From assembly GCA_947396885.1 (NCBI GenBank), contig OX377204.1, forward strand, positions 37,967,975 through 38,031,974: a DNA stretch of 64,000 nt, given 5' to 3'. Under the pieces are notes generated by a model. That model saw only the letters and a program-made list of their open reading frames with translations, made no database searches and was not told the DNA's origin. Positions 20,527 to 31,100 of this stretch are shown here, piece after piece. The number at the start of each line of letters is the position of its first letter. Position 1 is the stretch's first letter. Source of the DNA: Heligmosomoides polygyrus polygyrus. Its lineage: Eukaryota; Nematoda; Chromadorea; Rhabditida; Heligmosomidae. Position numbers and translations under genes: made by a program.

Positions 20527-21433
20527 TTAGGGGGGGGCCAAAAGTAATGAGACACCCCATGCCGTGTCCATATATCTCGTGGCTGGAGTCTGATTTCGTG
20601 CTTGTTGTATTTGTATGTTTGTATGCTACTTACTGAAGCCCATCTGAAAAGTTACCACTTCCGCCCTTTCCAGAAGCATGCCAAAAACCCCAGCCTGTCT
20701 CACGCCGAAACCCCAGTCTGACGAGTCGACCTGTGTCGCTCAAATCTCCCCCAATTCCCAACCCCGGGCAGCCTGGGCTCAATATTCACGCAAGATGAGA
20801 AGTACGTCTTCTACCTTAACCCTGCCAAGCAGCGAGTCTGGGTGAGGCCTGGTGAATTGTTACCGACCTTCGTTCGGCGAGATGTACACGGCGAGAAGCA
20901 TCTTTGGAGCTTTTGGGTCTGCGCCCATGGATCGGTTTACCGGAAGCTGTTTCCCAAGAGCACCGCGATGAACTCCAAGGCCATGGTGAACGAAATAGAG
21001 GAGATGGGCGGGCGACTCGCTCTTATTCATTCGCAGCGCTTCAAGAAGGTTCTCCTCTTCGATAACGCCGCACCCCATCGGGAACAAGTAACCATGGATA
21101 AGCTTGGCCAGCTGGGCTACGTTCACATGCCTCACCCACCGTATTCGCTGGACATCTCTCCATGCAACTACCACTACTACTTGAGCCTACAGGACTTCCT
21201 AGTCGGAAGGGACACAAGAACCCAAGCAGTTCTTGACAACCATATCGAGCAGTTGATCAACACCAGGCTCAAGCAGTTCTGGAAGGATGGGATCAGGAAG
21301 TGGGCTGAGCGATGGCAGCAAGGTCCTTGCCCTTAATGGCAAATACACTCCTCAGCATCGTTGAGTTGTAATTGAGTTATAAGGAGACAAAGATTTTTTT
21401 TCATTTTGTCTCATTACTTTTGGCCCCCCCTAA
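20527..21433 (+). mobile_element. Non-autonomous mariner, copy 7
   Basis: 907 bp; ends block C2; right C tract of 7. Confidence 0.95.
20842..21336 (+). pseudogene. Mariner transposase remnant, copy 7
   Basis: Protein identical to copy 1. Confidence 0.9.
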
Positions 21434-21475
21434 TAGTACCCATCCACTGGCGTCCGTCCGCGTTTCGCAAAACAT

Positions 21476-21548
21476 TGCCCCGAACCAGGATCGAACTGGT
21501 GACCTTTAGATCTTCAGTCTAACGCTCTCCCAACTGAGCTATCGAGGC
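21476..21548 (-). tRNA. tRNA-Phe(GAA) copy 79
   Basis: Consensus sequence. Confidence 0.93.
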
Positions 21549-21669
21549 TGACGAGCACACCCGCACGCGTCCGTCTGGCGTAGGGCTCCGATCGGACGTG
21601 TGTGGATGGAATCCGTGCTGCGACGTGTAGTACCCGTCCAATGGCGTCCGTCCGCGTTTCGCAAAACAT

Positions 21670-21742
21670 TGCCCCGAACCAGGATCGAACTGGTGACCTT
21701 TAGATCTTCAGTCTAACGCTCTCCCAACTGAGCTATCGAGGC
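21670..21742 (-). tRNA. tRNA-Phe(GAA) copy 80
   Basis: Consensus sequence. Confidence 0.93.
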
Positions 21743-21863
21743 TGACGAGCACACCCGCACGCGTCCATCTGGCGTAGTGCTCCGATCGGACGTGTGTGGA
21801 TGGAATCCGTGCTGCGACGTGTAGTACTCATCCACTGGCGTCCGTCCGCGTTTCGCAAAACAT

Positions 21864-21936
21864 TGCCCCGAACCAGGATCGAACTGGTGACCTTTAGATC
21901 TTCAGTCTAACGCTCTCCCAACTGAGCTATCGAGGC
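21864..21936 (-). tRNA. tRNA-Phe(GAA) copy 81
   Basis: Consensus sequence. Confidence 0.93.
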
Positions 21937-22057
21937 TGACGAGCACACCCGCACGCGTCCGTCTGACTTAGGGCTCCGATCGGACGTGTGTGGATGGAAT
22001 CCGTGCTGCGACGTGTAGTACTCATCCACTGGCGTCCGTCCGCGTTTCGCAAAACAT

Positions 22058-22130
22058 TGCCCCGAACCAGGATCGAACTGGTGACCTTTAGATCTTCAGT
22101 CTAACGCTCTCCCAACTGAGCTATCGAGGC
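22058..22130 (-). tRNA. tRNA-Phe(GAA) copy 82
   Basis: Consensus sequence. Confidence 0.93.
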
Positions 22131-22251
22131 TGACGAGCACACCCGCACGCGTCCGTCTGGCGTAGGGCTCCGATCGGACGTGTGTGGATGGAATCCGTGC
22201 TGCGACGTGTAGTACCCGTCCACTGGCGTCCGTCAGCGTTTCGCAAAACAT

Positions 22252-22324
22252 TGCCCCGAACCAGGATCGAACTGTTGACCTTTAGATCTTCAGTCTAACG
22301 CTCTCCCAACTGAGCTATCGAGGC
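22252..22324 (-). tRNA. tRNA-Phe(GAA) copy 83, variant
   Basis: T-stem C50A, beside mariner copy 8. Confidence 0.75.
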
Positions 22325-22405
22325 TGACGAGCACACCCGCACGCGTCCATCTGGCGTAGTGCTCCGATCGGACGTGTGTGGATGGAATCCGTGCTGCGAC
22401 GTGTA

Positions 22406-23312
22406 TTAGGGGGGGGCCAAAAGTAATGAGACACCCCATGCCGTGTCCATATATCTCGTGGCTGGAGTCTGATTTCGTGCTTGTTGTATTTGTATGTTTG
22501 TATGCTACTTACTGAAGCCCATCTGAAAAGTTACCACTTCCGCCCTTTCCAGAAGCATGCCAAAAACCCCAGCCTGTCTCACGCCGAAACCCCAGTCTGA
22601 CGAGTCGACCTGTGTCGCTCAAATCTCCCCCAATTCCCAACCCCGGGCAGCCTGGGCTCAATATTCACGCAAGATGAGAAGTACGTCTTCTACCTTAACC
22701 CTGCCAAGCAGCGAGTCTGGGTGAGGCCTGGTGAATTGTTACCGACCTTCGTTCGGCGAGATGTACACGGCGAGAAGCATCTTTGGAGCTTTTGGGTCTG
22801 CGCCCATGGATCGGTTTACCGGAAGCTGTTTCCCAAGAGCACCGCGATGAACTCCAAGGCCATGGTGAACGAAATAGAGGAGATGGGCGGGCGACTCGCT
22901 CTTATTCATTCGCAGCGCTTCAAGAAGGTTCTCCTCTTCGATAACGCCGCACCCCATCGGGAACAAGTAACCATGGATAAGCTTGGCCAGCTGGGCTACG
23001 TTCACATGCCTCACCCACCGTATTCGCTGGACATCTCTCCATGCAACTACCACTACTACTTGAGCCTACAGGACTTCCTAGTCGGAAGGGACACAAGAAC
23101 CCAAGCAGTTCTTGACAACCATATCGAGCAGTTGATCAACACCAGGCTCAAGCAGTTCTGGAAGGATGGGATCAGGAAGTGGGCTGAGCGATGGCAGCAA
23201 GGTCCTTGCCCTTAATGGCAAATACACTCCTCAGCATCGTTGAGTTGTAATTGAGTTATAAGGAGACAAAGATTTTTTTTCATTTTGTCTCATTACTTTT
23301 GGCCCCCCCTAA
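22406..23312 (+). mobile_element. Non-autonomous mariner, copy 8
   Basis: 907 bp; the last insertion before the array end. Confidence 0.95.
22721..23215 (+). pseudogene. Mariner transposase remnant, copy 8
   Basis: Protein identical to copy 1. Confidence 0.9.
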
Positions 23313-23354
23313 TAGTACCCATCCACTGGCGTCCGTCCGCGTTTCGCAAAACAT

Positions 23355-23427
23355 TGCCCCGAACCAGGATCGAACTGGTGACCTTTAGATCTTCAGTCTA
23401 ACGCTCTCCCAACTGAGCTATCGAGGC
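23355..23427 (-). tRNA. tRNA-Phe(GAA) copy 84
   Basis: Consensus sequence. Confidence 0.93.
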
Positions 23428-23548
23428 TGACGAGCACACCCGCACGCGTCCGTCTGGCGTAGGGCTCCGATCGGACGTGTGTGGATGGAATCCGTGCTGC
23501 GACGTGTAGTACCCGTCCAATGGCGTCCGTCCGCGTTTCGCAAAACAT

Positions 23549-23621
23549 TGCCCCGAACCAGGATCGAACTGGTGACCTTTAGATCTTCAGTCTAACGCTC
23601 TCCCAACTGAGCTATCGAGGC
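23549..23621 (-). tRNA. tRNA-Phe(GAA) copy 85
   Basis: Consensus sequence. Confidence 0.93.
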
Positions 23622-23742
23622 TGACGAGCACACCCGCACGCGTCCGTCTGGCGTAGGGCTCCGATCGGACGTGTGTGGATGGAATCCGTGCTGCGACGTG
23701 TAGTACCCATCCACTGGCGTCCGTCCGCGTTTCGCAAAACAT

Positions 23743-23815
23743 TGCCCCGAACCAGGATCGAACTGGTGACCTTTAGATCTTCAGTCTAACGCTCTCCCAA
23801 CTGAGCTATCGAGGC
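23743..23815 (-). tRNA. tRNA-Phe(GAA) copy 86
   Basis: Consensus sequence. Confidence 0.93.
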
Positions 23816-23936
23816 TGACGAGCACACCCGCACGCGTCCGTCTGGCGTAGGGCTCCGATCGGACGTGTGTGGATGGAATCCGTGCTGCGACGTGTAGTAC
23901 CCGTCCACTGGCGTCCGTCAGCGTTTCGCAAAACAT

Positions 23937-24009
23937 TGCCCCGAACCAGGATCGAACTGGTGACCTTTAGATCTTCAGTCTAACGCTCTCCCAACTGAGC
24001 TATCGAGGC
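23937..24009 (-). tRNA. tRNA-Phe(GAA) copy 87
   Basis: Consensus sequence. Confidence 0.93.
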
Positions 24010-24130
24010 TGACGAGCACACCCGCACGCGTCCGTCTGGCGTAGTGCTCCGATCGGACGTGTGTGGATGGAATCCGTGCTGCGACGTGTAGTACCCGTCC
24101 ACTGGCGTCCGTCCGCGTTTCGCAAAACAT

Positions 24131-24203
24131 TGCCCCGAACCAGGATCGAACTGGTGACCTTTAGATCTTCAGTCTAACGCTCTCCCAACTGAGCTATCGA
24201 GGC
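24131..24203 (-). tRNA. tRNA-Phe(GAA) copy 88
   Basis: Consensus sequence. Confidence 0.93.
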
Positions 24204-24324
24204 TGACGAGCACACGCGCACGCGTCCGTCTGGCGTAGTGCTCCGATCGGACGTGTGTGGATGGAATCCGTGCTGCGACGTGTAGTACCCGTCCACTGGC
24301 GTCCGTCCGCGTTTCGCAAAACAT

Positions 24325-24396
24325 TGCCCGAACCAGGATCGAACTGGTGACCTTTAGATCTTCAGTCTAACGCTCTCCCAACTGAGCTATCGAGGC
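24325..24396 (-). tRNA. tRNA-Phe(GAA) copy 89, one-base deletion
   Basis: Acceptor-strand deletion and short spacer, as in copies 31 and 48. Probably defective. Confidence 0.65.
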
Positions 24397-24510
24397 TGAC
24401 GAGCACACCCGCACGCGTGCGTAGTGCTCCGATCGGACGTGTGTGGATGGAATCCGTGCTGCGACGTGTAGTACCCGTCCACTGGCGTCCGTCCGCGTTT
24501 CGCAAAACAT

Positions 24511-24583
24511 TGCCCCGAACCAGGATCGAACTGGTGACCTTTAGATCTTCAGTCTAACGCTCTCCCAACTGAGCTATCGAGGC
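24511..24583 (-). tRNA. tRNA-Phe(GAA) copy 90, last of the array
   Basis: Consensus. The array ends 56 bp beyond its 5' end, so its upstream flank is mostly unique sequence. Confidence 0.93.
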
Positions 24584-24639
24584 TGACGAGCACACCCGCA
24601 CGCGTCCGTCTGGCGTAGTGCTCCGATCGGACGTGTGTG

Positions 24640-25039
24640 AATCAACTTCACTCGCAGAGTACTTTTGCTTTCATAGTGCTGTTTCAAAGAGGTATCAGTG
24701 TACGCGTTGTATTGCTTCTGTGCTCTTATAAGCAGGAATTTTTGTCATTCCTAAGAGTGGTTTTTATCCCGAGGTGTGATTACAGCCGTACGTGTCCGAC
24801 ATCAGTCTTATTGGATGTCGAAGGAATTGCAGGTTATGCTGTTGCCGAGGTGAAGCCTCTCAGCTTTTACGCGTTTTTCTATACCCGTGGAAGTAGCTTC
24901 CCTCTGATGTGTTGTAGTGGTCTCGCCGCAAATGAGTAATCAACCACAAATGGCGAATAGTGAAGATGTTATTCATGGAAAGCGCTTTGGAACACCGGCA
25001 TACTATACAACATAGTCACTTTAATTAAAAAGTAACTTT
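24640..25039. other. Junction between tRNA array and atg-16 3' end
   Basis: Unique sequence. A plus-strand 100-codon frame begins at the array edge (24637), but I see no family signature in it. The atg-16 3' UTR probably lies here. Confidence 0.5.
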
Positions 25040-25127
25040 TCATCTCCATAAACAGACAATTTTCTGCTTGTCCGCACTTAGAAGTCCTTGCCCAGACGGA
25101 TTCCAGCTGAGAGAAAGCACAGCGTGT
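25040..25127 (-). CDS. atg-16: atg-16 exon 14, blade 7 and stop
   Basis: Encodes [20 protein letters not shown] then QKIVCLWR and TGA. The C-terminus aligns with the SVDKGCKAVLW end of ATG16L1. An ATTAAA motif just past the stop may be the poly(A) signal. The stop lies 401 bp from the end of the tRNA array. Confidence 0.92.
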
Positions 25128-28100
25128 CTGGAAAGCAGAGCCTCAGTACAAGAATAACCATGGGAGACAATCTACAGAGTGTTTGGAAAACGTACTCGTG
25201 TCCTCCCTTGTGAAGAATCCTTTCCAATTTTGTGGATTGAACATTCCATATGAATACGTTTCCATCGGCGGAACTATAATAAAGAGATTACTGTAGTGAA
25301 TATTACCATTAGACACTGCGATAGAGGTAATAAACCTTTCGGTCTATCGCGATGAAAAACGCAGCAAACAGTTACTGATTCGTTGCAGGTTATATACCTG
25401 CTTATTTTCAGTAGGAAATTAGAACGGTCAAGCACGTTTCAAGTGAATGCGAGTCATCAGTTATTCAACGTGATACCAGATAAACCGTACCCTATTGTCT
25501 GTCAAACTGGCAATTATATTAGGTTGTTCAAAAAGTATCAGCCACTTCTGCAATTTATTTGTGATTTATGGATGCCACTTTTATGGAATTTCTATGGATT
25601 TGATGAAAAACATTCACCGAGGCACCTTTCGTGTGGCTCCTATCGTCAAACTACTTCTTGTGCAGATTTGTGGACAACGAAAGAACCAGACACAGTCTCT
25701 GATGGAGCCAGATTCAGTGGATATGACGGGTGGTCAAGAACATGCCATACTGAACAATGCATTGTTTCTGAGTCTCCTTCACGTGTGGATGCGCCGTTAT
25801 GGTGAAGGAAGAAGACCTTGTTTTGTTTTGCACGAAGAGCTGCTTCCAGCCAATCCAACTACCTGCAGTACACATCGACAGTGACTGCAGTGTTTGCACT
25901 TCGCATCTTTAGATGAAGTTTCGATTGTAGGTGGGCATCCCCGGTTCGATGCAAATGAGCCATTGCCACTTTCGCAACGTAGACTACCCTCTTTTCGTCG
26001 TCAGCAGCCAAGTTCTCAAGCTAGGAAAAATTAGGCAGGAAGGCTGACATGCGCACCATCTCCATGTCTTCCCAAGGCCGACTGTGGTGGTGTGACGGCA
26101 CCCGGCTCCTCTGCCAGCTCACTGAGCTACGCCAGGGATCCCCTCGAACCAGCTCCAAAAGGCGCATCTACTGCAAATGGCTCTCCAGACCGCACTTGGT
26201 CTTCGGAGCCAAAATCCCTGTTTTTGAACCTCCGGGACCAAACTTTTGTTGCGTCGTAGGACGCTGTGTGGAAAGACTCATCGTGTCACAAGTGCTCCTT
26301 GTCACATCGCTGATGTGCTTCCTGAATTCATGAAGCAGGAGCAGTCGAACTTGACGTCGAGGGCGATTTTATCAGCCACATTTGTAACACAATATCACAA
26401 CAATAGTAGTATATTTAGGACACCCTATATAATATCCACGTCAAACTGAATGCTTTTCAAATCGCTCTTGGATACTCTTCTAAACACGCTTAACGCTTCT
26501 GAAATCATGCTGAACATCTTACAAGCTCTCCAAGATGGCCATAACAATTTTTCTTCAAAGAACATTTAGACTTACTTCCTTTGAAGTTTTCTATTCACCC
26601 GGCCTAATAGGCGAGAATAATATTTGAAATTTTGCAATTTTTATTTCTTAAGGCCGTAATTATGGGTTAAGTTTTGTTTTCAGACGCAAAAAGGCAGCAA
26701 GGATGTAGTGTATTCGAAGATAGATCGCGCCATGCACTCGACTATATCTTTTGTCGCGACTTTTATTTCATTCACTAGTGCTCCGTCACGCCTATCGGCA
26801 TGCCTCACACTTACGCGCTTCGCGCGATGTTGCAGTATCGCTAAGCTAAGGACAATCACGTCAAGGGAGCTGCTCTACCTGTACAGCTTTCTTCCCTACC
26901 TACGAGTACAAAAGGCTAGCAGAACGTACAGTATATATTATGATAGCGCGATCTATTGGTTCCCTACTACTGGTCCTCCCTTAGTGAAATGGTCCCCCAT
27001 TACTGGTACTGTTCCCCCTCAATGATACACTCCTAGCGGACGACGTCTTCGGCACATTTACCTGAATCCCCAAACACGTTGAGCGAAGTCTTTCGCACGT
27101 CCTCTGAGTCCCAGGACCTTCATGCGACGTATTCCCTACGTCTTCTAAATCCCCTGCCACGAGAAGATGTCTCGGTATTTTCCGCTATTTTCGCGCCCCG
27201 TAACTTGATCAGTATCGATTGATGTAACCGGCACTTCAAAAACAAATTTCAGATTCGTGTTGGGCGACCTCGACTACCTCCGGGACTAACCTTAAAACTA
27301 TCCTAACTATATGACTATCCTTAAAAAACAAACCTCAGATTCGTGTTCAGCGACCTCGATTGCCCCAGGGCTGAAGTTCCCAGGCAGGGAGAAGACGTCT
27401 GGGTATTTTTCACTATTTTCGCGCCGTACTTCACCCCCCCCCCCCTATTTTATGTCTATTTTCTGCGGCGGCGGCGCCGATCGATAGTATGACTAAGAGC
27501 TTAGCGCGTTATTATAGAGTATGATAGTAAAAATCCTGTATGCGTAGCGTAGCACAGACGGAAATGGCGCAGCAAGAACAATTATATAAAACACGTATAT
27601 ACCCACATCGCTGTTTCAATTAAGCAGCACTTACTCCATCAAGCAAAAAAACATTGCAACGATTTAGATAAATGCATGGCGCGATCTCTACTTTTATTGT
27701 GCTAAAAATTTCCTTATTGTACTCTAAAATAAGCGCCCAATCATTATTTTTCCTCAAAAATGAAAGTTGTATAAATTTTCAAACAGTGTGCTCACCTACT
27801 GGGCAAGGTGAATTTAGAAATTTCAAAGAAATTGATACTAAATTTTCCTTGAACGAACAATTAATCGTCCTAGAGGGTTTCTGTTCTGATGTCGAAGAAG
27901 TCGCTTTTATTTGTAGGATGTTCAGCTAGATTTCAAAATCGTCACGTTTGTTAAGAAGGGCGTCCAACTTCATTTGAAAGGTGTTTGCTGGTTTGAAAAG
28001 TGTCGAATATGATTTGAGAAGTCCCATTTGATTTCAATCGCGTCCGGTTTGACGTGAAGATGTATATATGTTATCGATGGAGTGCTACAAAACATTTTTC

Positions 28101-31100
28101 AAAAGTTTGGCGAAATTGCCCATTTGGTCAAACTGAGCGGTGGGAAGCCTTTCAAACAACCTAGTATCACCATATACATTTCTCGTTTGTTCCGGCTTAA
28201 GTGGAAGTAGTGAAAGGCCTCATGAGTATCTGTACACGGCGGTTACTCTCAAACACCAACAGACCCTGCAGCGCAGTACTCCATGCCTGGCGAAAGGACA
28301 CAACGAGAGAGGTCAGATGAAGTGCGGTAGTGTTCAGCACTGAAACAACGTCTATCAAGATGCCCCGTGGCCGATGAACCAGATCCTCGCATCGTGTGCA
28401 GGCAAATTCTCACCCACCTGTAGATATGCACAGTTTGATACTTCCGAATGTCCATCAATGACAAAGTGTCGTCCCTCGTCGAACACAAGATATGCACTCC
28501 ATCTGAAAGCCGCAAGTTAATGGTCGAAGTCATTCAAGCTAATTTAGAGCACCACCAGGCGACGTGTCCAGAGAGGTAATCTTCCCGGCCATCTCAACTG
28601 TATGAACAGGCTCCTGATTCCTTGAATCCCAGAACCGAAGCTTTCTATCGAAATGTCCTGCAAATCGACTGTGAGAGCTGCGCAGTTAGCGAATAGTTAG
28701 AATTTTAACTGCAGACACTGACCAGAAGTGAATGTTGCGACACCCTTCGCGATTCCCACTATATCTAGTATTGTAGAACCAGGGAAAACCGATCGCACAC
28801 CTAAATCATCAGCTGTGATCGCTCAGAAACACTGCTCTGCAGGGAAATTCTAAGCGTTCTACTTACATCGCTGACTCCGGACATCCCACAATTTTATAAG
28901 GCGATCGTTAGAACCAGACACCACCTGTGTAGATGAAATGAAGCGAGCCGAAGAGACCTTGTCCGTATGTCCCATAAACGACGTCTAAACAAAAAACTCT
29001 TTCAAAACCACAAATTTTCGAGGACAGCCTTTTTCCATGCAATAAAGTTTAGAATTTTTCGAATTTGCCATCCTTGTAGATTCTGAGAGGGTTTTCACCA
29101 TGCATTTTGAGCACCTGAGATATCGGTGGCTTTCCCTCTTTTGAAGCTCTACTGATGGATGTCCACACACCCAATACACAGTTGATACGAACGCATCATC
29201 AATCTGAATCCGGACAGGCATATCTGATCCGAATCATCCGAAGTATCAGATTCGCCGTTACCTGGAGCATCCAATTATCCCGGGTCCAAATTTTTTCGTT
29301 GTACGAATCAATGTATTACCCAACTACTGGAAAACGATATGACTCGGTTAAAATCAGATAAAAATTGAATAATGCTCTACATTCCTCTTTAGCTTAATGT
29401 CCTCATGGAAATTGTGCACTTCAGGTGAGCAAACCGAAATTCGAAGCGAATTCACCAGTTGCGTGAACTACTCCAATTGATTCGATATGGACGAAGACGC
29501 TAGGACTGGCTCAAAAAGCTGACAGCTAAAAGCTATAGTTCTTTAAGATGTAAAATAATTGTGAACCCCCAGTTATTGCTTAATTTAAAAAACCTGACAA
29601 ACGAATTTCTCAGCTGAAACAATTTTTCTCTCATGGTAGCAATGGAGTATAACGAAAGTACGCCATAACTGAATCTAAAGTTTGGCCCTAGTGCTAGGTT
29701 AAAGTTTATCAAGGTGTAGACCTATAGTGAGTACCCATTCTGTATTCTGCTAATAGCAACTATGAAAGTTGCACAAAACGTTTTGACGCGAAAAAAATGT
29801 AGAATTCATAGACCAGAAAAACAAATCTTTTCTGGAATCTAAAAACAGTGGCTGGAATGAGGGCTGAGAATGCTGTGGTTAGTGGAACAAAGTAAAAAGT
29901 TCCCGAAAGTTTATAATTTAAGTTGATGCTGAATCTTTTCTGTACATCCACGCGAATCGAAGATTCGGGTTAAAGAATCGGATATCCGAAGTCTTGTGCC
30001 TGGAAGGCAGCTGTTATCGGAATCGTCCAATTGTCCGATGTAGGTAAAAATCCCGTTCTCCAAATCACACAAACACCAGAGGGTAGAAAATGTGTGCTTA
30101 TCTGAATCATCCAGCTACTATGTGGGTCTAAAAATTGTCGTTATGCGAGCTATTCATCCAAAGATTATGGTTTGGATAGACTGTATAGGTGTCGCTAGGT
30201 GAAGGTTGAAGTGGACGAAAGGATGCTACCTAGAACACCACCAAATGATACTAAGTCGCTCAAATGTGAACAAATAACTTCAGACACAGCTGGCAGCTTA
30301 AGAGATGGGAAGAGGAAAATCACATGTTGTCCAGCGCTATTACACCACCCGTAGCAGAATTGGTACAGCCGAGAGACGTCCGATATGGTTCGGGTATATT
30401 CTATAGGCTTCATAATAGCAAAACTGCTACAAAAGGTGGAACACTAATGAAAGACTCCGCCTCCGCCCCAACATTAAGCAGGGATTGCAGATCATGGGAT
30501 GAGATGATGAGACTGCACCGCAATTGCAACAAATTTCCATTTGTGAGCATGCATCCGGAAAATCCTTCCACTGCCCACGCTTTCTTCTACAACCGCCCAG
30601 TAGTCGTTATCCACCACAACTCACCATAAGTCTTTGGTTGTCGACATTCCACAAGCGAACTCCATTGTCGTTACTTGCGCCCAGGAGAAGCCGTGATTCG
30701 GTGTCGAAGTCCAAACGAGTCACTGCTTGATTGCAACCGACTAGAGAGCTCCTAAGACGTTTTCCGTTACTTCGGAAGCACTACACTGCGTTAAGACCCT
30801 ACATTTTCGCCGGCCTTCCTCGTGGGTCAACCTTCCACAGGCGCACTCGCTTGTCGGTGCCACCGCTCGCAAACAGATCAGTAGAAAGCCAAAGCACATC
30901 GTAAACTTCACCTTCGTTTGCCTCCTAAACAACGAAGGTAGCAATCGCGAATGAGTAAATTGGAGTTAATATACGGGAATACGCAAATAAACAAATAACA
31001 ACACCATCAGCAAACAGCATCAGGGAAGACAAGAGGACACAAATAATAACGAACTAGTTTCGGAAATTGGGTGGTTCAACTTACAACTTTGAATATGACT

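Larger units (their letters stand above)
19167..21433. repeat. Higher-order block C2 (2.27 kb)
   Basis: Near-identical copy of the preceding block, with seven units plus mariner copy 7. The following block (21434-23312) is a five-unit version ending in mariner copy 8. Confidence 0.85.
1..24639 (-). repeat. Tandem array of ~194-bp tRNA-Phe units
   Basis: About 90 head-to-tail units, each a 73-nt tRNA-Phe gene on the minus strand plus a ~121-bp GC-rich spacer. The modal period is 194 bp. Shorter units of 186-187 bp follow the copies at 3291, 5805, 10917 and 24325, where part of the spacer is deleted. The array runs off the left window edge and ends abruptly at 24639, inside a spacer. Eight mariner copies interrupt it. 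The spacers are nearly as conserved as the tRNA genes, which points to recent amplification or homogenisation rather than selection on the tRNA alone. Confidence 0.97.

Noticed and set aside
1..24639. CRISPR-like or bacterial repeat array
   Set aside because: The repeated unit contains a eukaryotic tRNA gene and repeats with no unique spacers; there are no cas genes.
24637..24939. 100-codon plus-strand frame beginning at the array edge
   Set aside because: No motif, no splice context, and the start overlaps the last repeat bases.
28171..28195. A 25-bp micro-exon of atg-16 encoding AGTNEKCIW
   Set aside because: The acceptor is poor, and exon 13 at 25196-25273 gives a far better match ([12 protein letters not shown]) with correct phases.
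28249..28533. Single-exon 94-codon minus-strand frame
   Set aside because: It reads through introns 10 and 11 of atg-16; the correct product splices exons 11 and 12.
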